Origin: Methylobacterium sp. Leaf465
Lineage (GTDB): Bacteria > Pseudomonadota > Alphaproteobacteria > Rhizobiales > Beijerinckiaceae
Direction of reading: 5' to 3'
DNA length: 64,000 nt
NCBI RefSeq assembly: GCF_001424705.1
Contig: NZ_LMRA01000034.1
Location: forward strand, 124,001-188,000
A program made the position numbers and the translations under genes. Shown piece after piece: positions 1-10,048 of this stretch. The notes beneath the pieces are model-generated. The model was not told the origin of the DNA. It made no database searches and was given only the letters and a program-made list of their open reading frames with translations. Every line of letters starts with the position of its first letter. Within the stretch, counting starts at the first letter, position 1.

Positions 1-131
1 AAGGCGATGACCCAGGCGCAGAGCGCCGTCACCACCGTCCACATCAGGCCCGAGAGGAGCATGTCCGCGTAGGTCCCGGTGCCTTCCGGGGAGGCTTCGA
101 AGAAGATGCCCCAGTTCCAGTTGTAGTTCAT
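1..131 (-). CDS. gltJ: Glutamate/aspartate ABC transporter permease GltJ (5' end only)
   Basis: Only the first 43 codons are in the window; the gene runs off the left edge. The N-terminus reads MNYNWNWGIFFEASPEGTGT, followed by a leucine-rich first membrane segment with a TVVTALCAWVIA core. This start is characteristic of GltJ, one of the two inner-membrane permeases of the GltIJKL importer for acidic amino acids. The ATG is preceded by a purine-rich GGGGA. Two G+C-rich hairpins lie just upstream in its leader. Identity rests on the family-typical N-terminus, since the permease signature loop is outside the window. Confidence 0.8.
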   Translation of the reverse strand, partial: MNYNWNWGIFFEASPEGTGTYADMLLSGLMWTVVTALCAWVIA

Positions 132-501
132 CGCGTCGTCGTCCCCTGTGATCGGGCATCCGGGCGAGCGCCCGTGGCAGGCATGCGGGCGCGCGCCCGT
201 GAATGTGGCGGTGCTGTGTCGGACAGTGCCGAGACCTTGAGCGGAAGGTCCAGGGCCTTGAGGGTCGCGCCCCGGTCCCACACTGACATTTCCAGAGATT
301 TGCTGCTTTTCCGGGCATCCCCCGGCGCAGGCCATGCGACGGCCGTCGCCCCGCCCCACGGGGGCGGCGCGGCGGCCTTCCGGCGATTCGGCCGGGCATG
401 GAGGGGGTTGGGACGGATCGGTCGGGACCCAGGGCGGCACATCGGTGCCCGTCCCAAGCATCATCCGGACCAGAGCCTACAGGGGCAGGCCGGCCCCCGG
501 C
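132..501. other. Intergenic region with three G+C-rich hairpins
   Basis: This gap separates the MFS gene from gltJ, both on the minus strand. Two near-identical palindromic blocks sit next to each other at 161-174 (CGGGCGAGCGCCCG) and 186-199 (core GGGCGCGCGCCC), in the gltJ leader. A third hairpin, CCGCCCC-AC-GGGGGCGG, lies at 351-367 and could end MFS transcription. None has a U-tract. Open frames here have no recognisable product and look like G+C-driven artefacts. Confidence 0.5.
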
Positions 502-1818
502 TCAGGCGCGGGCGGGTGTGGCCGCGGGAACACCCTGCGGGGCCGGCCGGCCCAGGGTGAGGATCAGCCCGGCGGCGGCGAGGCAGAGCGCCCCGGCGGC
601 GAAGAAGGCCGGCAGGTAGCTCGCGAGTTCGGTCCGCGACAGGCCGGCCCCGTAGGCGATCGTCGCCGCGCCGAGCTGGTGGCCGGCGAAGACCCAGCCG
701 AAGACGAGGTTGGCGCGCTCGCGCCCGAACCGCGCCGCGGTGAGCCGCACGGTGGGCGGCACCGTGGCGATCCAGTCGAGGCCGTAGAACACCGCGAACA
801 GCGACAGGCCCACGAAGGAGAAGTCCGAGAACGGCAGGAACATCAGCGAGAGGCCGCGCAGGCCGTAGTACCAGAACAGGAGCCAGCGGTTGTCGTAGCG
901 GTCGGAGAGCCAGCCCGAGGCCACGGTGCCGATGAAGTCGAACACGCCCATGGCCGCGAGCACGCTGGCCCCCTGCACCGGCCCGATGCCGTAATCGGCG
1001 CAGAGGGGGATGAAGTGGGTCTGGATCAGCCCGTTGGTGCTGGCCCCGCAGATGAAGAAGGTGGCGAACAGCACCCAGAACACGCGGGTGCCGGCGGCGT
1101 CCCGCAGGGCGGACAGGGCGCCGTTCGCACTCGGTCCCGGCATGGCCGGGGGCGCGAGGGGACGGGTCTCGCCGTAGGGCGCGAGCCCGAGATCCTCCGG
1201 CCGGTCGCGCATCAGGGCGAGGACGCCGAGACCCGCCGCGAGGAGGAGCGCGCAGATCACCAGGAGGGCGGCGCGCCAGCCGAGCGCCTCCGTGAGGGCG
1301 GCCAGCAGGGGCAGCACGACGAGCTGCCCGGTGGCGGAACTGGCGGTGAGGAGGCCGACCACGAGGCCGCGCGATCGCGAGAACCAGCGCGTCGCCACCG
1401 TCGCCCCCAGCACCAGGGCGGTGAGCCCCGTGCCGATGCCCACCACCACGCCCCAGAGCAGGACGAGCTGCCAGACCCGGGTCATGCTTAAGGAGGCCAG
1501 CAGGCCGCCGGCGATGAGCGCCAGGGCCAGGAGCACGATCCGGCGCGGGCCGTAGCGGTTCATCAGGGCGGCGGCGAAGGGGCCCATCAGACCGAACAGG
1601 ATGAGGCGCACGGCGAGCGCCGAGCCGATCGTCGCCGTGTCCCAGCCGAACTCCTTCTGCAGGGGCAGGATCAGCACCCCGGGGGCCCCGACGGCGCCCG
1701 CCGTCACCAGCATGGTCAGGAAGGTCACGGCGGCCACCGCCCAGCCGTAATGGACGCCGCGGCGGGCGAGGCCCGCCGCGACGGCGTCGGAGAGGCGAAG
1801 GGTGGGGTCGGTGGCCAT
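502..1818 (-). CDS. MFS transporter (12-TM, monocarboxylate/OFA-like)
   Basis: A 438-residue integral membrane protein of the major facilitator superfamily. The first membrane segment follows HYGWAVAAVTF. Loop 2-3 has the MFS A-type motif around MNRYGPRR (about residues 86-93). Further hydrophobic helices fill both halves, with a charged central loop near RDRPEDLGLAPYGE. The RDRPEDLGL phrase and the YGW N-terminus are common in the oxalate/formate or monocarboxylate MFS groups, but the substrate cannot be assigned. I chose the ATG at MATDPTLRLSD because the upstream in-frame extension is Arg/Pro/Gly-rich and not protein-like. It lies downstream of yggS on the same strand. Confidence 0.85.
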   Translation of the reverse strand: MATDPTLRLSDAVAAGLARRGVHYGWAVAAVTFLTMLVTAGAVGAPGVLILPLQKEFGWDTATIGSALAVRLILFGLMGPFAAALMNRYGPRRIVLLALALIAGGLLASLSMTRVWQLVLLWGVVVGIGTGLTALVLGATVATRWFSRSRGLVVGLLTASSATGQLVVLPLLAALTEALGWRAALLVICALLLAAGLGVLALMRDRPEDLGLAPYGETRPLAPPAMPGPSANGALSALRDAAGTRVFWVLFATFFICGASTNGLIQTHFIPLCADYGIGPVQGASVLAAMGVFDFIGTVASGWLSDRYDNRWLLFWYYGLRGLSLMFLPFSDFSFVGLSLFAVFYGLDWIATVPPTVRLTAARFGRERANLVFGWVFAGHQLGAATIAYGAGLSRTELASYLPAFFAAGALCLAAAGLILTLGRPAPQGVPAATPARA

Positions 1819-1978
1819 GGCGCATCGCTCCGGAGCGCCGGCTGCCGAGGCGCTGCGCCCTCCATAGGGGCATGGACACGGATGAGCCAAGGGGCCCGGT
1901 CCCGCCGGCCCGGCCCGAGCGCGCTCGCGGCCTTGGCCGGCGCCCTGGCGGTGGACCGCGCCGGTGCGAGGCGGCGCC

Positions 1979-2722
1979 CTAGTCCCTGCGCGGGCGGGCG
2001 CCGAAGATCGCGGTACCGACCCGGACATGGGTCGCGCCCATCTGGATCGCGGCGGGGTAGTCCGCGCTCATGCCCATGGAGAGGATCGGCAGGTTGTGGC
2101 GCTCGGCGATCCGGGCCAGCAGGGCGAAGTGCGGCGACGGCGGCGCCTCGGCGGGCGGGATGCACATCAGCCCCTGGATCGCGAGGCCGTGGGTCTCGCG
2201 GCACTCCGAGAGCAGGGTGTCGACCTGGGCCGGGGAGATGCCGCCCTTCTGCGGCTCGTCGCCGGTATTGACCTGGATCAGGAGCTTGGGCGCCCGTCCG
2301 ACCCGCGCGATCTCCTTGGCGAGCGCCGCCGCGAGGGAGAGCCGGTCGAGGCCGTGGATGACGTCGAACAGCTCCACCGCCTCCCGGGCCTTGTTGGATT
2401 GCAGCGGGCCGACGAGGTGGAGCTCCACATCCGGGAAGCGCTCGCGCAGGGCCGGCCACTTGGCCTTCGATTCCTGGACGTAGTTCTCGCCGAACAGGCG
2501 CTGCCCGGCCTCGAGCGCCGGCAGGATGCCCGCGGCGGGAATCGTCTTCGACACCGCCACCAGGGCGACCGAGGCGGGGTCGCGCTCGGCATCCTCGGCC
2601 GCCTGGGCGATCTGGTGGCGCACCGCCGCGAGCCCGGCCACCACGTCGGCGGCGTTCGGGGGGGGCGGGGCGGCGTGGGGAGCGGCTTCGGGAGCGGCGT
2701 CGTCGGAGACTGTGTCGGCCAT
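1979..2722 (-). CDS. yggS: PLP homeostasis protein (YggS/PLPBP family)
   Basis: A 247-residue pyridoxal-phosphate binding protein with an alanine-racemase-like TIM barrel. Members of the family bind PLP without a known catalytic reaction and help regulate vitamin B6 and amino-acid pools in the cytoplasm. The PLP lysine lies in LVAVSKTIPA. Other family hallmarks are FGENYVQE, HLVGPLQSNK, QVNTGDEPQKGG, LSMGMSADYPAAI and VRVGTAIFGAR. The first 25 residues are a low-complexity Ala/Pro extension. It reads away from divergent leuS and toward the MFS gene, with a 160-nt gap. Confidence 0.93.
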   Translation of the reverse strand: MADTVSDDAAPEAAPHAAPPPPNAADVVAGLAAVRHQIAQAAEDAERDPASVALVAVSKTIPAAGILPALEAGQRLFGENYVQESKAKWPALRERFPDVELHLVGPLQSNKAREAVELFDVIHGLDRLSLAAALAKEIARVGRAPKLLIQVNTGDEPQKGGISPAQVDTLLSECRETHGLAIQGLMCIPPAEAPPSPHFALLARIAERHNLPILSMGMSADYPAAIQMGATHVRVGTAIFGARPRRD

Positions 2723-2909
2723 GCTGCCTCGCAGGGAAGGGGTTCGGTGAACCGGTCGGCCCGGGAACTACCATCCCGGGCGCGGGCCGCGAAGGACAAC
2801 GCGCATCGCGCCGACGCGGCCCCCGCGACGCGGCTCCCCCGGCGGGCGGGACGACCCGATCCGTGTTGACCCCTCCCCTCCCCGTGGTAGTCCGGCCCTC
2901 AGCCTCTCA

Positions 2910-2939
2910 GGGCGCGCCCGCACCGTGCGGGGCGCGCCC
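2910..2939 (+). promoter_or_regulatory. Strong hairpin in the leuS leader
   Basis: GGGCGCGCCCGCA pairs with TGCGGGGCGCGCCC around a 3-nt loop, leaving one bulged G. It ends 27 nt before the leuS ATG. A possible promoter lies upstream: TTGACC near 2867, then about 16 nt, then TAGTCC. There is no U-tract, so a role in translation or attenuation is only a suggestion. The hairpin covers an alternative GTG start at 2925, which favours the downstream ATG. Confidence 0.5.
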
Positions 2940-2966
2940 CTCACCCCCAAACCCCGGCGCCGGCCC

Positions 2967-5573
2967 ATGACGACCACCCCCGCCCCCAAACCCGCTCCCG
3001 AGCGCTACAACGCCAAGGAGACAGAGCCGCGCTGGCAGCAGGCGTGGGATGCGGCGGCCATCTACGCCACGAAGAACGACGATCCGAAGCCGAAATACTA
3101 CGTGCTGGAGATGTTCCCCTACCCGTCGGGGCGCATCCACATGGGCCACGTGCGCAACTACGCCATGGGCGACGTGGTGGCGCGCTACAAGCGGGCGCGG
3201 GGCTTCAACGTGCTGCACCCGATGGGCTGGGACGCCTTCGGCCTGCCGGCCGAGAACGCCGCCATGGAGCGCAAGGTCAACCCGCGCGACTGGACCTACG
3301 CCAACATCGCGACGATGCGCGGCCAGCTCCAGAGCATGGGCCTGTCGCTGGACTGGAGCCGGGAGATCGCGACCTGCGACCCCGACTACTACAAGCACCA
3401 GCAGCGCATGTTCCTCGACTTCCTGGCCAAGGGTCTGGTGACGCGCCGCACCGCGAAGGTGAACTGGGACCCGGTGGACCACACGGTGCTGGCCAACGAG
3501 CAGGTCATCGACGGGCGCGGCTGGCGCTCGGGCGCCCTGGTGGAGCAACGCGAGCTGACCCAGTGGTTCTTCAAGATCACCGATTTCGCCCAGGATCTCT
3601 ACGACGCCCTCGACGGCCTGGAGCGCTGGCCCGAGAAGGTCCGGGTGATGCAGAAGAACTGGATCGGCCGCTCGGAAGGGCTGGAGGTCCGCTTCGCCCT
3701 GGAGGCGCCGCCGGCCCATGTCGACCCCGAGGTGAAGGTCTACACGACGCGGCCCGACACCCTGTTCGGGGCGAAGTTCCTGGCCATCGCCGCCGACCAC
3801 CCGATCGCCGCCGCCCTGGCCCCGGCCCACCCGGCCCTGCAGGGCTTCATCGAGGAATGCCGGCGCACGGGCACGGCCCAGGCCGCCATCGACACGGCGG
3901 AGAAGCTCGGCTTCGACACCGGCCTCACGGTCCGCCACCCCCTCGACCCGTCCTGGCTGCTGCCGGTCTACGTCGCGAACTTCGTGCTCATGGACTACGG
4001 CACCGGCGCGGTGTTCGGCTGCCCGGCCCACGACCAGCGCGACCTCGACTTCGCCAACAAGTACGGGCTCGGCAACACGCCCGTGGTCTGCCCGGAGGAC
4101 CAGGACGCGGCCAGCTTCGTCATCACCGACACCGCCTATGACGGCGACGGGCGGATGATCCACTCGCGCTTCCTCGACGACATGACCACGGACGAGGCCT
4201 TCCACGCCGTGGCCAACCGCCTGGAGGCGGAGATCCTCGACGGAGAGCCGGTGGCGCAGCGCAAGGTGCAGTTCCGCCTGCGCGACTGGGGCGTCTCGCG
4301 CCAGCGCTACTGGGGCTGCCCCATCCCGATCATCCACTGCGAGGCCTGCGGGCCCGTGCCGGTGCCGGTGGCCGACCTGCCGGTGAAGCTCCCCGACACG
4401 GTTTCCTTCGACGTGCCCGGCAACCCCCTGGAGCGCGACCAAGCCTGGCGCAACGTCCCCTGCCCCACCTGCGGGCAGCCGGCGCGGCGCGAGACCGACA
4501 CCATGGACACCTTCGTGGATTCGTCCTGGTACTATGCCCGCTTCACCGCCCCCTGGCTGCAGGACGCGCCCACCGACCGCGCCGCGGTCGACCAGTGGCT
4601 CGCCGTCGACCAGTATATCGGTGGCATCGAGCACGCGATCCTGCACCTGCTCTACGCCCGCTTCTTCATGCGGGCGATGAAGGCCACCGACTGGTCCGGC
4701 GTCTCGGAGCCCTTCGACGGCCTGTTCACGCAAGGCATGGTGGTCCACGAGACCTACAAGGATGCGGCCGGGGCCTGGGTGCCGCCGGCCGACATCCGGA
4801 TCTCGGCCGAGTCCGGCACGCGGGAGGCGTTTCACGTGAAAACGGCGGCGCCGATCACGATCGGCGCCATCGAGAAGATGTCGAAGTCGAAGAAGAACGT
4901 CGTCGACCCGGACGACATCATCGCCAGCTACGGCGCCGACACCGCGCGCTGGTTCATGCTCTCCGACTCGCCGCCCGAGCGCGACGTGATCTGGACCGAG
5001 GACGGCGTCCAGGGCGCGGCCCGCTTCGTCCAGCGCGTCTGGCGTCTCGTCTCCCTGGCGAGCACCGTGGCGGCACCGGAGGCCGCCGGCGACGCCGCCC
5101 TGCGCAAGGCCGCCCACAAGGCCCTGGCCGCCGTGGAGGAGGATGTGGAGCGCCTGCGCTTCAACCGCTGCGTGGCGCACATCTACACCCTTGCCAACGC
5201 CCTCGACGAGGCCCTGCGGGGCGGCGTCTCGCGGGCCGTCGCCGGGGAGGCGGCCGGGATCCTGACCCAGCTGATCGCCCCGATGATGCCGCATCTCGCC
5301 GAGGAATGCTGGCAGGCGCTGGGCCGCGACGGCTTGGCCGCGCAGGCGGCCTGGCCGGAGGTCGAGCGCGCGCTTCTCGTGGAGGACAGCGTCACCCTCC
5401 CCGTCCAGCTCAACGGGAAGAAGCGGGCGGACGTCACGGTGCCGCGCAGCGCCGACGTGGCGGCGGTCCAGGCCCTGGTCCTGGCCGACGAGGCGGTGCA
5501 GCGAGCTCTGGAGGGCCGTAGCCCGAAGAAGGTCATCGTGGTGCCGGGCCGGATCGTGAACCTCGTCGTCTGA
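2967..5573 (+). CDS. leuS: Leucyl-tRNA synthetase
   Basis: An 868-residue class I aminoacyl-tRNA synthetase that charges tRNA-Leu in the cytoplasm, of usual bacterial length. The HIGH-type motif HMGH is at about residues 58-61 and KMSKS at 637-641. The editing (CP1) domain holds [17 protein letters not shown] and [15 protein letters not shown]. The zinc-like region has CEACG and CPTCG, and the WYYARF and [15 protein letters not shown] blocks are typical of LeuRS. I start at the ATG before [14 protein letters not shown]; a GTG 42 nt upstream is in frame but lies inside the leader hairpin. A parS-like palindrome is embedded near codons 621-626 (AFHVKT). Confidence 0.97.
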   Translation: MTTTPAPKPAPERYNAKETEPRWQQAWDAAAIYATKNDDPKPKYYVLEMFPYPSGRIHMGHVRNYAMGDVVARYKRARGFNVLHPMGWDAFGLPAENAAMERKVNPRDWTYANIATMRGQLQSMGLSLDWSREIATCDPDYYKHQQRMFLDFLAKGLVTRRTAKVNWDPVDHTVLANEQVIDGRGWRSGALVEQRELTQWFFKITDFAQDLYDALDGLERWPEKVRVMQKNWIGRSEGLEVRFALEAPPAHVDPEVKVYTTRPDTLFGAKFLAIAADHPIAAALAPAHPALQGFIEECRRTGTAQAAIDTAEKLGFDTGLTVRHPLDPSWLLPVYVANFVLMDYGTGAVFGCPAHDQRDLDFANKYGLGNTPVVCPEDQDAASFVITDTAYDGDGRMIHSRFLDDMTTDEAFHAVANRLEAEILDGEPVAQRKVQFRLRDWGVSRQRYWGCPIPIIHCEACGPVPVPVADLPVKLPDTVSFDVPGNPLERDQAWRNVPCPTCGQPARRETDTMDTFVDSSWYYARFTAPWLQDAPTDRAAVDQWLAVDQYIGGIEHAILHLLYARFFMRAMKATDWSGVSEPFDGLFTQGMVVHETYKDAAGAWVPPADIRISAESGTREAFHVKTAAPITIGAIEKMSKSKKNVVDPDDIIASYGADTARWFMLSDSPPERDVIWTEDGVQGAARFVQRVWRLVSLASTVAAPEAAGDAALRKAAHKALAAVEEDVERLRFNRCVAHIYTLANALDEALRGGVSRAVAGEAAGILTQLIAPMMPHLAEECWQALGRDGLAAQAAWPEVERALLVEDSVTLPVQLNGKKRADVTVPRSADVAAVQALVLADEAVQRALEGRSPKKVIVVPGRIVNLVV
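4828..4843. promoter_or_regulatory. parS-like site inside leuS (degenerate)
   Basis: CGTTTCACGTGAAAAC matches the bacterial parS consensus TGTTTCACGTGAAACA at 13 of 16 positions and keeps the central 12-nt palindrome TTTCACGTGAAA. It lies about 3.7 kb from parA/parB. ParB often binds clusters of such sites near the origin. Binding here is inferred from sequence only. Confidence 0.45.
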
Positions 5574-5961
5574 TCGAGGAGACCGCGCTCCGGCTTCCGG
5601 CGGGCGGAACGGAGCCTGGCACAGCGCCCGGCCTTCCCAACGCTGAAATTCGGTTCGGCGCGCGCGACGCAGCCCTCCTCCCCAGCGGATCTCGGGCCTG
5701 CCCGAGATCCATAGCGCTTGTGGGGAGGCGTTGGAGGCGGGGTGGTTGGGCGACCCTCGCGTTGCGGAGGCAAGTGGAACCGCCCCCACCCCCGACCCCG
5801 CCCCTTTAAGAGGAAGGGGGACGCCCACATTGTCCACACCCCCGGTCCGGCGACCATGATCCTGCCGGATAGGAAACGTAAAGCTTGGCGCGAATAGGCT
5901 GTCGTCGAACTCCGGTTCGCCGTACAGACGGGCAGGACGAGACAGCGGGACGGCAGCGGGC
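5574..5961. repeat. Intergenic region with a large imperfect cruciform (REP-like element)
   Basis: Between leuS and lptE sits a long inverted structure at about 5677-5727. Its core GATCTCGGGC and GCCCGAGATC is a perfect 10-bp stem around CT (5688-5709), flanked by CCTCCCC and GGGGAGG arms with AGCG/CGCT pairing between. The following sequence is C/G homopolymer-rich. This looks like a dispersed palindromic element rather than a gene. I found no second copy in this window. The lptE promoter presumably lies in the last 100 nt. Confidence 0.5.
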
Positions 5962-6537
5962 ATGATGCGCTTGGCAAACGGGGCGATGGCGGTTCGGGTC
6001 GCGGCAACCGGTTCGGTCGGCCGGGCCGTGCGGGTCGCGGCCGTCGCCGCCCTGGCGCTCAACCTGTCGGCCTGCTTCCGCCCCCTCTACGGCCCCACCG
6101 CCTCCGGCGAGCCCATGGCCGCCCTCCTCGCCTCCGTCCAGGTGGACGACGTGGCGATGGCGCAGGGCCAGGAGCGCCTGGGGCATTACCTGCGCAGCGA
6201 ACTCATCTTCGATCTCGACGGCTCGGGCCAGCCCTCCGCCAAGCGCTATCGCCTGAAGATGCAGGGCAGCGAGTCGGTGCAGACCCCGATCGTCTCCTCG
6301 CAGACCGGTCGCGCCGAGGCCGGCACCATCGTCGGAACCGTGAAGTACGCCCTGGAAGACCTGAGCGGCACGAAGATCATCAGCGAGGGCGTGGCGACCT
6401 CCACCGCCACCTACGACCGCTCGATCCAGCGCTTCGCCAGCCTGCGGGCCGCCCGTGACGCCGAGATCCGCCTCGCCAAGGTCCTGGCCGAGCAGATCAA
6501 GACCCGCATCGCCTCCGTGCTGGTGACGAAGCCCTGA
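5962..6537 (+). CDS. lptE: LPS-assembly lipoprotein LptE
   Basis: A 191-residue outer-membrane lipoprotein that would plug the LptD barrel and help deliver lipopolysaccharide to the cell surface. It has a basic N-terminus, a hydrophobic stretch and the lipobox LSAC at about residues 31-34, then FRPLYGP, a phrase shared by alphaproteobacterial LptE proteins. The body alternates beta-strand-like segments (SVQTPIVSSQTGRAEAGTIVGTVKYALEDL). Two ATGs in tandem make the exact start uncertain. It directly precedes holA with 13 nt between, the leuS-lptE-holA order also seen in other alphaproteobacteria and in E. coli. Confidence 0.9.
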   Translation: MMRLANGAMAVRVAATGSVGRAVRVAAVAALALNLSACFRPLYGPTASGEPMAALLASVQVDDVAMAQGQERLGHYLRSELIFDLDGSGQPSAKRYRLKMQGSESVQTPIVSSQTGRAEAGTIVGTVKYALEDLSGTKIISEGVATSTATYDRSIQRFASLRAARDAEIRLAKVLAEQIKTRIASVLVTKP

Positions 6538-6550
6538 GCGGGACGGGCGC

Positions 6551-7579
6551 GTGACCGCCGTCAAGGCCGGCGACGTCGACGGGCTGATCCGGCGCGGGCC
6601 CGATCCGCGCATCGCGATCCTGCTCGTCTACGGCCCGGATACGGGCCTCGTCTTCACCCGTGCCAAGGCCCTGGCGGAAGCCTTCGTCAGCGATCCGGGC
6701 GACCCCTTCGCCATGGTGAAGATCGACGGGGACGTGCTCGCCCAGGACCCCGGACGCCTCGTGGACGAGGCCGGCACGGTCGGGCTCTTCGGCGGCACCC
6801 GCACGATCTGGGTCCGCTCCGGCAGCCGCAACTACGCCCCCGCCGTCGAGGCCGCCCTGAAGGCCGAGATCCAGAACGCCCGCATCGTGGTGGAGGGCGG
6901 CGACCTCGCCAAGAGCGCGCCCTTGCGGACGCTCTGTGAGAAGTCGCCGAAGGCCCTCGCCCTGCCCTGCTATCCCGACGACGAGCGGGCCTTGGGCGAC
7001 CTCATCGACCGCACCCTGCAGGACCAGGGCCTGCGCATCGCCCGCGAGGCGCGGGACGTGCTCGCCACCAGCCTCGGCGGCGACCGCGGCGCCAGCCTGT
7101 CGGAGATCGAGAAGCTCGCCCTCTACGCCCGTGGCCAGAGCCAGGTGAGCCTCGACGATGTCGAGGCGGTGGTCAGCGACGTCGCCGGCAGCGTGCTCAA
7201 CACCCTGATCGATGCGGCCTTCGCCGGGCGCAGCGGCGAGGTCGAGCGCGATTATCGCCGCTTCCGCCACGAGGGCATGGATCCCTCGGTGATGCTCGGC
7301 TCGGCCCTGCGGCACGCCCTGACGCTCCTGGCCACGCGGCTCGCCGGGGAGGGGCAGAGTGCCAGCCTGATGGTGGCGAACTGGCGTGGCCTGCATTTCC
7401 GGCGGAAAGCCCTGGTGGAGACCCAGCTCGCCCGCTGGTCGCCCCCGGCCCTGCGCCACGCGATCCAGCTGTTGCAGGACTCCGTCCTAGCCTGCCGCCG
7501 CGCGGACCCGGACCTGGCCCACGCGCATGCCTCGAGCACCCTCCTGCGCATCGCCGGCGAGGCGGCCCGGCGGCGTTAG
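6551..7579 (+). CDS. holA: DNA polymerase III delta subunit
   Basis: A 342-residue clamp-loader subunit that opens the beta sliding clamp for loading at primed sites. It has an AAA+-like N-terminal domain with ILLVYGPDTGLV near residues 23-34 (no functional Walker lysine is expected in delta). FGGTRTIWV follows, and the helical collar domain includes DPSVMLGSALRHALTLL and LARWSPPALRHAIQLLQDS. Translation starts at GTG, 13 nt after lptE. The gene converges on parB with a 13-nt gap. Confidence 0.93.
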   Translation: MTAVKAGDVDGLIRRGPDPRIAILLVYGPDTGLVFTRAKALAEAFVSDPGDPFAMVKIDGDVLAQDPGRLVDEAGTVGLFGGTRTIWVRSGSRNYAPAVEAALKAEIQNARIVVEGGDLAKSAPLRTLCEKSPKALALPCYPDDERALGDLIDRTLQDQGLRIAREARDVLATSLGGDRGASLSEIEKLALYARGQSQVSLDDVEAVVSDVAGSVLNTLIDAAFAGRSGEVERDYRRFRHEGMDPSVMLGSALRHALTLLATRLAGEGQSASLMVANWRGLHFRRKALVETQLARWSPPALRHAIQLLQDSVLACRRADPDLAHAHASSTLLRIAGEAARRR

Positions 7580-7592
7580 CGATCGGTCTGGC

Positions 7593-8492
7593 TCAGGCCT
7601 CCGCCTGCCCCAGGTTGAAGCGCTGGCACAGGGCTTCGAGCTCGGCCGCGTTCTCGTAGCGGATGCGGATCTCCCCCGCCCCGGCCACCTTCGACTTGAC
7701 GGCCACCGTCATGCCGAGGGCGCGGGCCATGGCCTGCTCCAAGGTGCGGATCTCCGCATCCTTCTCGGCCGCGCGCCGGGGCCGGCCGGGGCGGGGGCCG
7801 TCGCCCTCCGGCACCTCGGCGGAGGCCAAGGCCTCGACCTCGCGGACCGACAGGCCCTCCTCCACAATCCGGCGGGCAACGCCCTCGGCATCCCGCACGG
7901 CCAGGAGCGCGCGGGCATGGCCGGCCGTGATCTCACCGGCCACGACCCGGTCCTGAATCGTCGGGGCGAGCTGGAGCAGCCGAAGGGTGTTGGCGAGGTG
8001 GCTGCGGCTCTTGCCGAGGATCTCCGCGAGCTCGCTCTGGCTGTACTGGAACTCGCTCATCAACCGCTCGTAGCCCGCGGCCTCCTCGATGGCGTTGAGG
8101 TCCGTGCGCTGGACGTTCTCCAGGATGGCAAATTCGAGGGAGGTCCGATCGTCGATCTCCACCGTGACCACCGGCACTTCGTGGAGCCCGGCCCGCTGGG
8201 CCGCGCGCCAGCGGCGCTCGCCGGCGACGATCTCGTAGGTGTCCGGCACGCCGGCCAGGGCCCGGACCACGATGGGCTGGATGATGCCGCGCAGCTTGAT
8301 CGAAGCCGACAGCTCCTCGAGGTCGGATTCGTGGAAACGGCGACGGGGGTTGCGCGGGTTGGGACGCAGGAATTCCACCGCGACCTTGCGCTGCTCCTGC
8401 GACTTGCTCGCCGCGGCACTGTCATCGCCGAAATCGCCGATCAGGGCCGCGAGGCCGCGCCCGAGCCGGGGCCGCACCACATCATCCGCCAT
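7593..8492 (-). CDS. parB: Chromosome partitioning protein ParB
   Basis: A 299-residue CTP-dependent DNA-sliding clamp that nucleates at parS and drives origin segregation with ParA. The N-terminal CTPase domain contains NPRNPRRRF and the arginine-rich GERRWRAAQ box. The ENVQRTDLNAIEEA segment and the helix-turn-helix SQSELAEILGKSRSHLANTLRLLQL follow. The C-terminus carries a dimerisation helix. I chose the ATG at MADDVVRPRLGRGL over an upstream TTG. A perfect parS lies 1.5 kb away in rsmG. It is downstream of parA on the same strand with a 72-nt gap. Confidence 0.96.
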   Translation of the reverse strand: MADDVVRPRLGRGLAALIGDFGDDSAAASKSQEQRKVAVEFLRPNPRNPRRRFHESDLEELSASIKLRGIIQPIVVRALAGVPDTYEIVAGERRWRAAQRAGLHEVPVVTVEIDDRTSLEFAILENVQRTDLNAIEEAAGYERLMSEFQYSQSELAEILGKSRSHLANTLRLLQLAPTIQDRVVAGEITAGHARALLAVRDAEGVARRIVEEGLSVREVEALASAEVPEGDGPRPGRPRRAAEKDAEIRTLEQAMARALGMTVAVKSKVAGAGEIRIRYENAAELEALCQRFNLGQAEA

Positions 8493-8564
8493 CGCCACCT
8501 GCTTCAACTCCGAACCTTCGGGAAACGCTTGTCACACACCGGGGGCAGGGGGCCCCCGCATCGG

Positions 8565-9409
<845 letters not shown>

Positions 9410-9413
<4 letters not shown>

Positions 9414-10048
9414 GAATCCACGCGAGATAGGGTCGTGACGCGGACGATCCGCGCTTCCGACTCGGTTCGGCTCGGCACGAGATCGTAAACGAATCTCCAC
9501 CGTTGCGCGGCCTCGGTCAATTCCGATTGGACATCCCGTCCTTTCGGAAACAGGCCGACCGTGCCGGTTGTCAACAGCGGCTCAGCCCAGGCGAGCAGCT
9601 GGGCGAGGGGGGCGAGCGCCCGGGCGCAGACCACCGCGGCGCCGCGATGCGCGCCGATGACCTGGTCGATCCGGGCGTTGTGCACCGTCGCCGGCGCGCC
9701 AGTGAGGCGCGCGGTCTCGGTGAGGAAGGCGCATTTGCGCGCATTGCTCTCGACGAGATCGACCCGAAACCCGGGACGCTCCCGGCCTGCGATGGCAAGG
9801 ACGAGGCCGGGAAGTCCCGCCCCCGCACCGAGGTCCAGCCAGGTGTCGGCCTCCGGCACGAGCTCCCGAAGCTGGAGCGCGTCGGCAATGTGGCGGGTCC
9901 AGACGTCGGACAGGGTGGCCGGTCCGACCAGATTCTTGACCGTCTGCCAGCGCCGAAGCTGGTCGACATAGAGATCGAGGCGCTGCGCTGTTTCACGTGA
10001 AACACCCGCAGCGGCCAGGACCCGATCGCGGTCGCGATCAGCGGCCAT
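9410..10048 (-). CDS. rsmG: 16S rRNA (guanine-527-N7)-methyltransferase
   Basis: A 212-residue SAM-dependent enzyme (GidB) that methylates G527 of 16S rRNA; loss is known to give low-level streptomycin resistance. The SAM motif is [22 protein letters not shown] and [11 protein letters not shown] are family marks. The start ATG lies 11 nt inside the end of mnmG and the stop overlaps parA, so mnmG-rsmG-parA forms a tight unit. Near the N-terminus the residues VSRET are encoded by a perfect parS palindrome, so this stretch serves two roles. Confidence 0.96.
9989..10004. promoter_or_regulatory. parS: parS, perfect ParB-binding centromere site
   Basis: TGTTTCACGTGAAACA is identical to the 16-bp parS consensus conserved from Bacillus to alphaproteobacteria. 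It sits in the rsmG reading frame, where it encodes V-S-R-E-T, 1.5 kb from parB. It is the only perfect copy I found in the window. Confidence 0.9.

Noticed and set aside
334..1491. Plus-strand frame opposite the MFS gene
   Set aside because: Composition is Glu/Gly/Arg-rich from reading the complement of a membrane protein gene; no ribosome site.
2907..6062. Very long open frame on the minus strand opposite leuS
   Set aside because: It is antisense to a clear leuS, His/Gly/Arg-rich without any domain, and typical of G+C-rich third-position bias.
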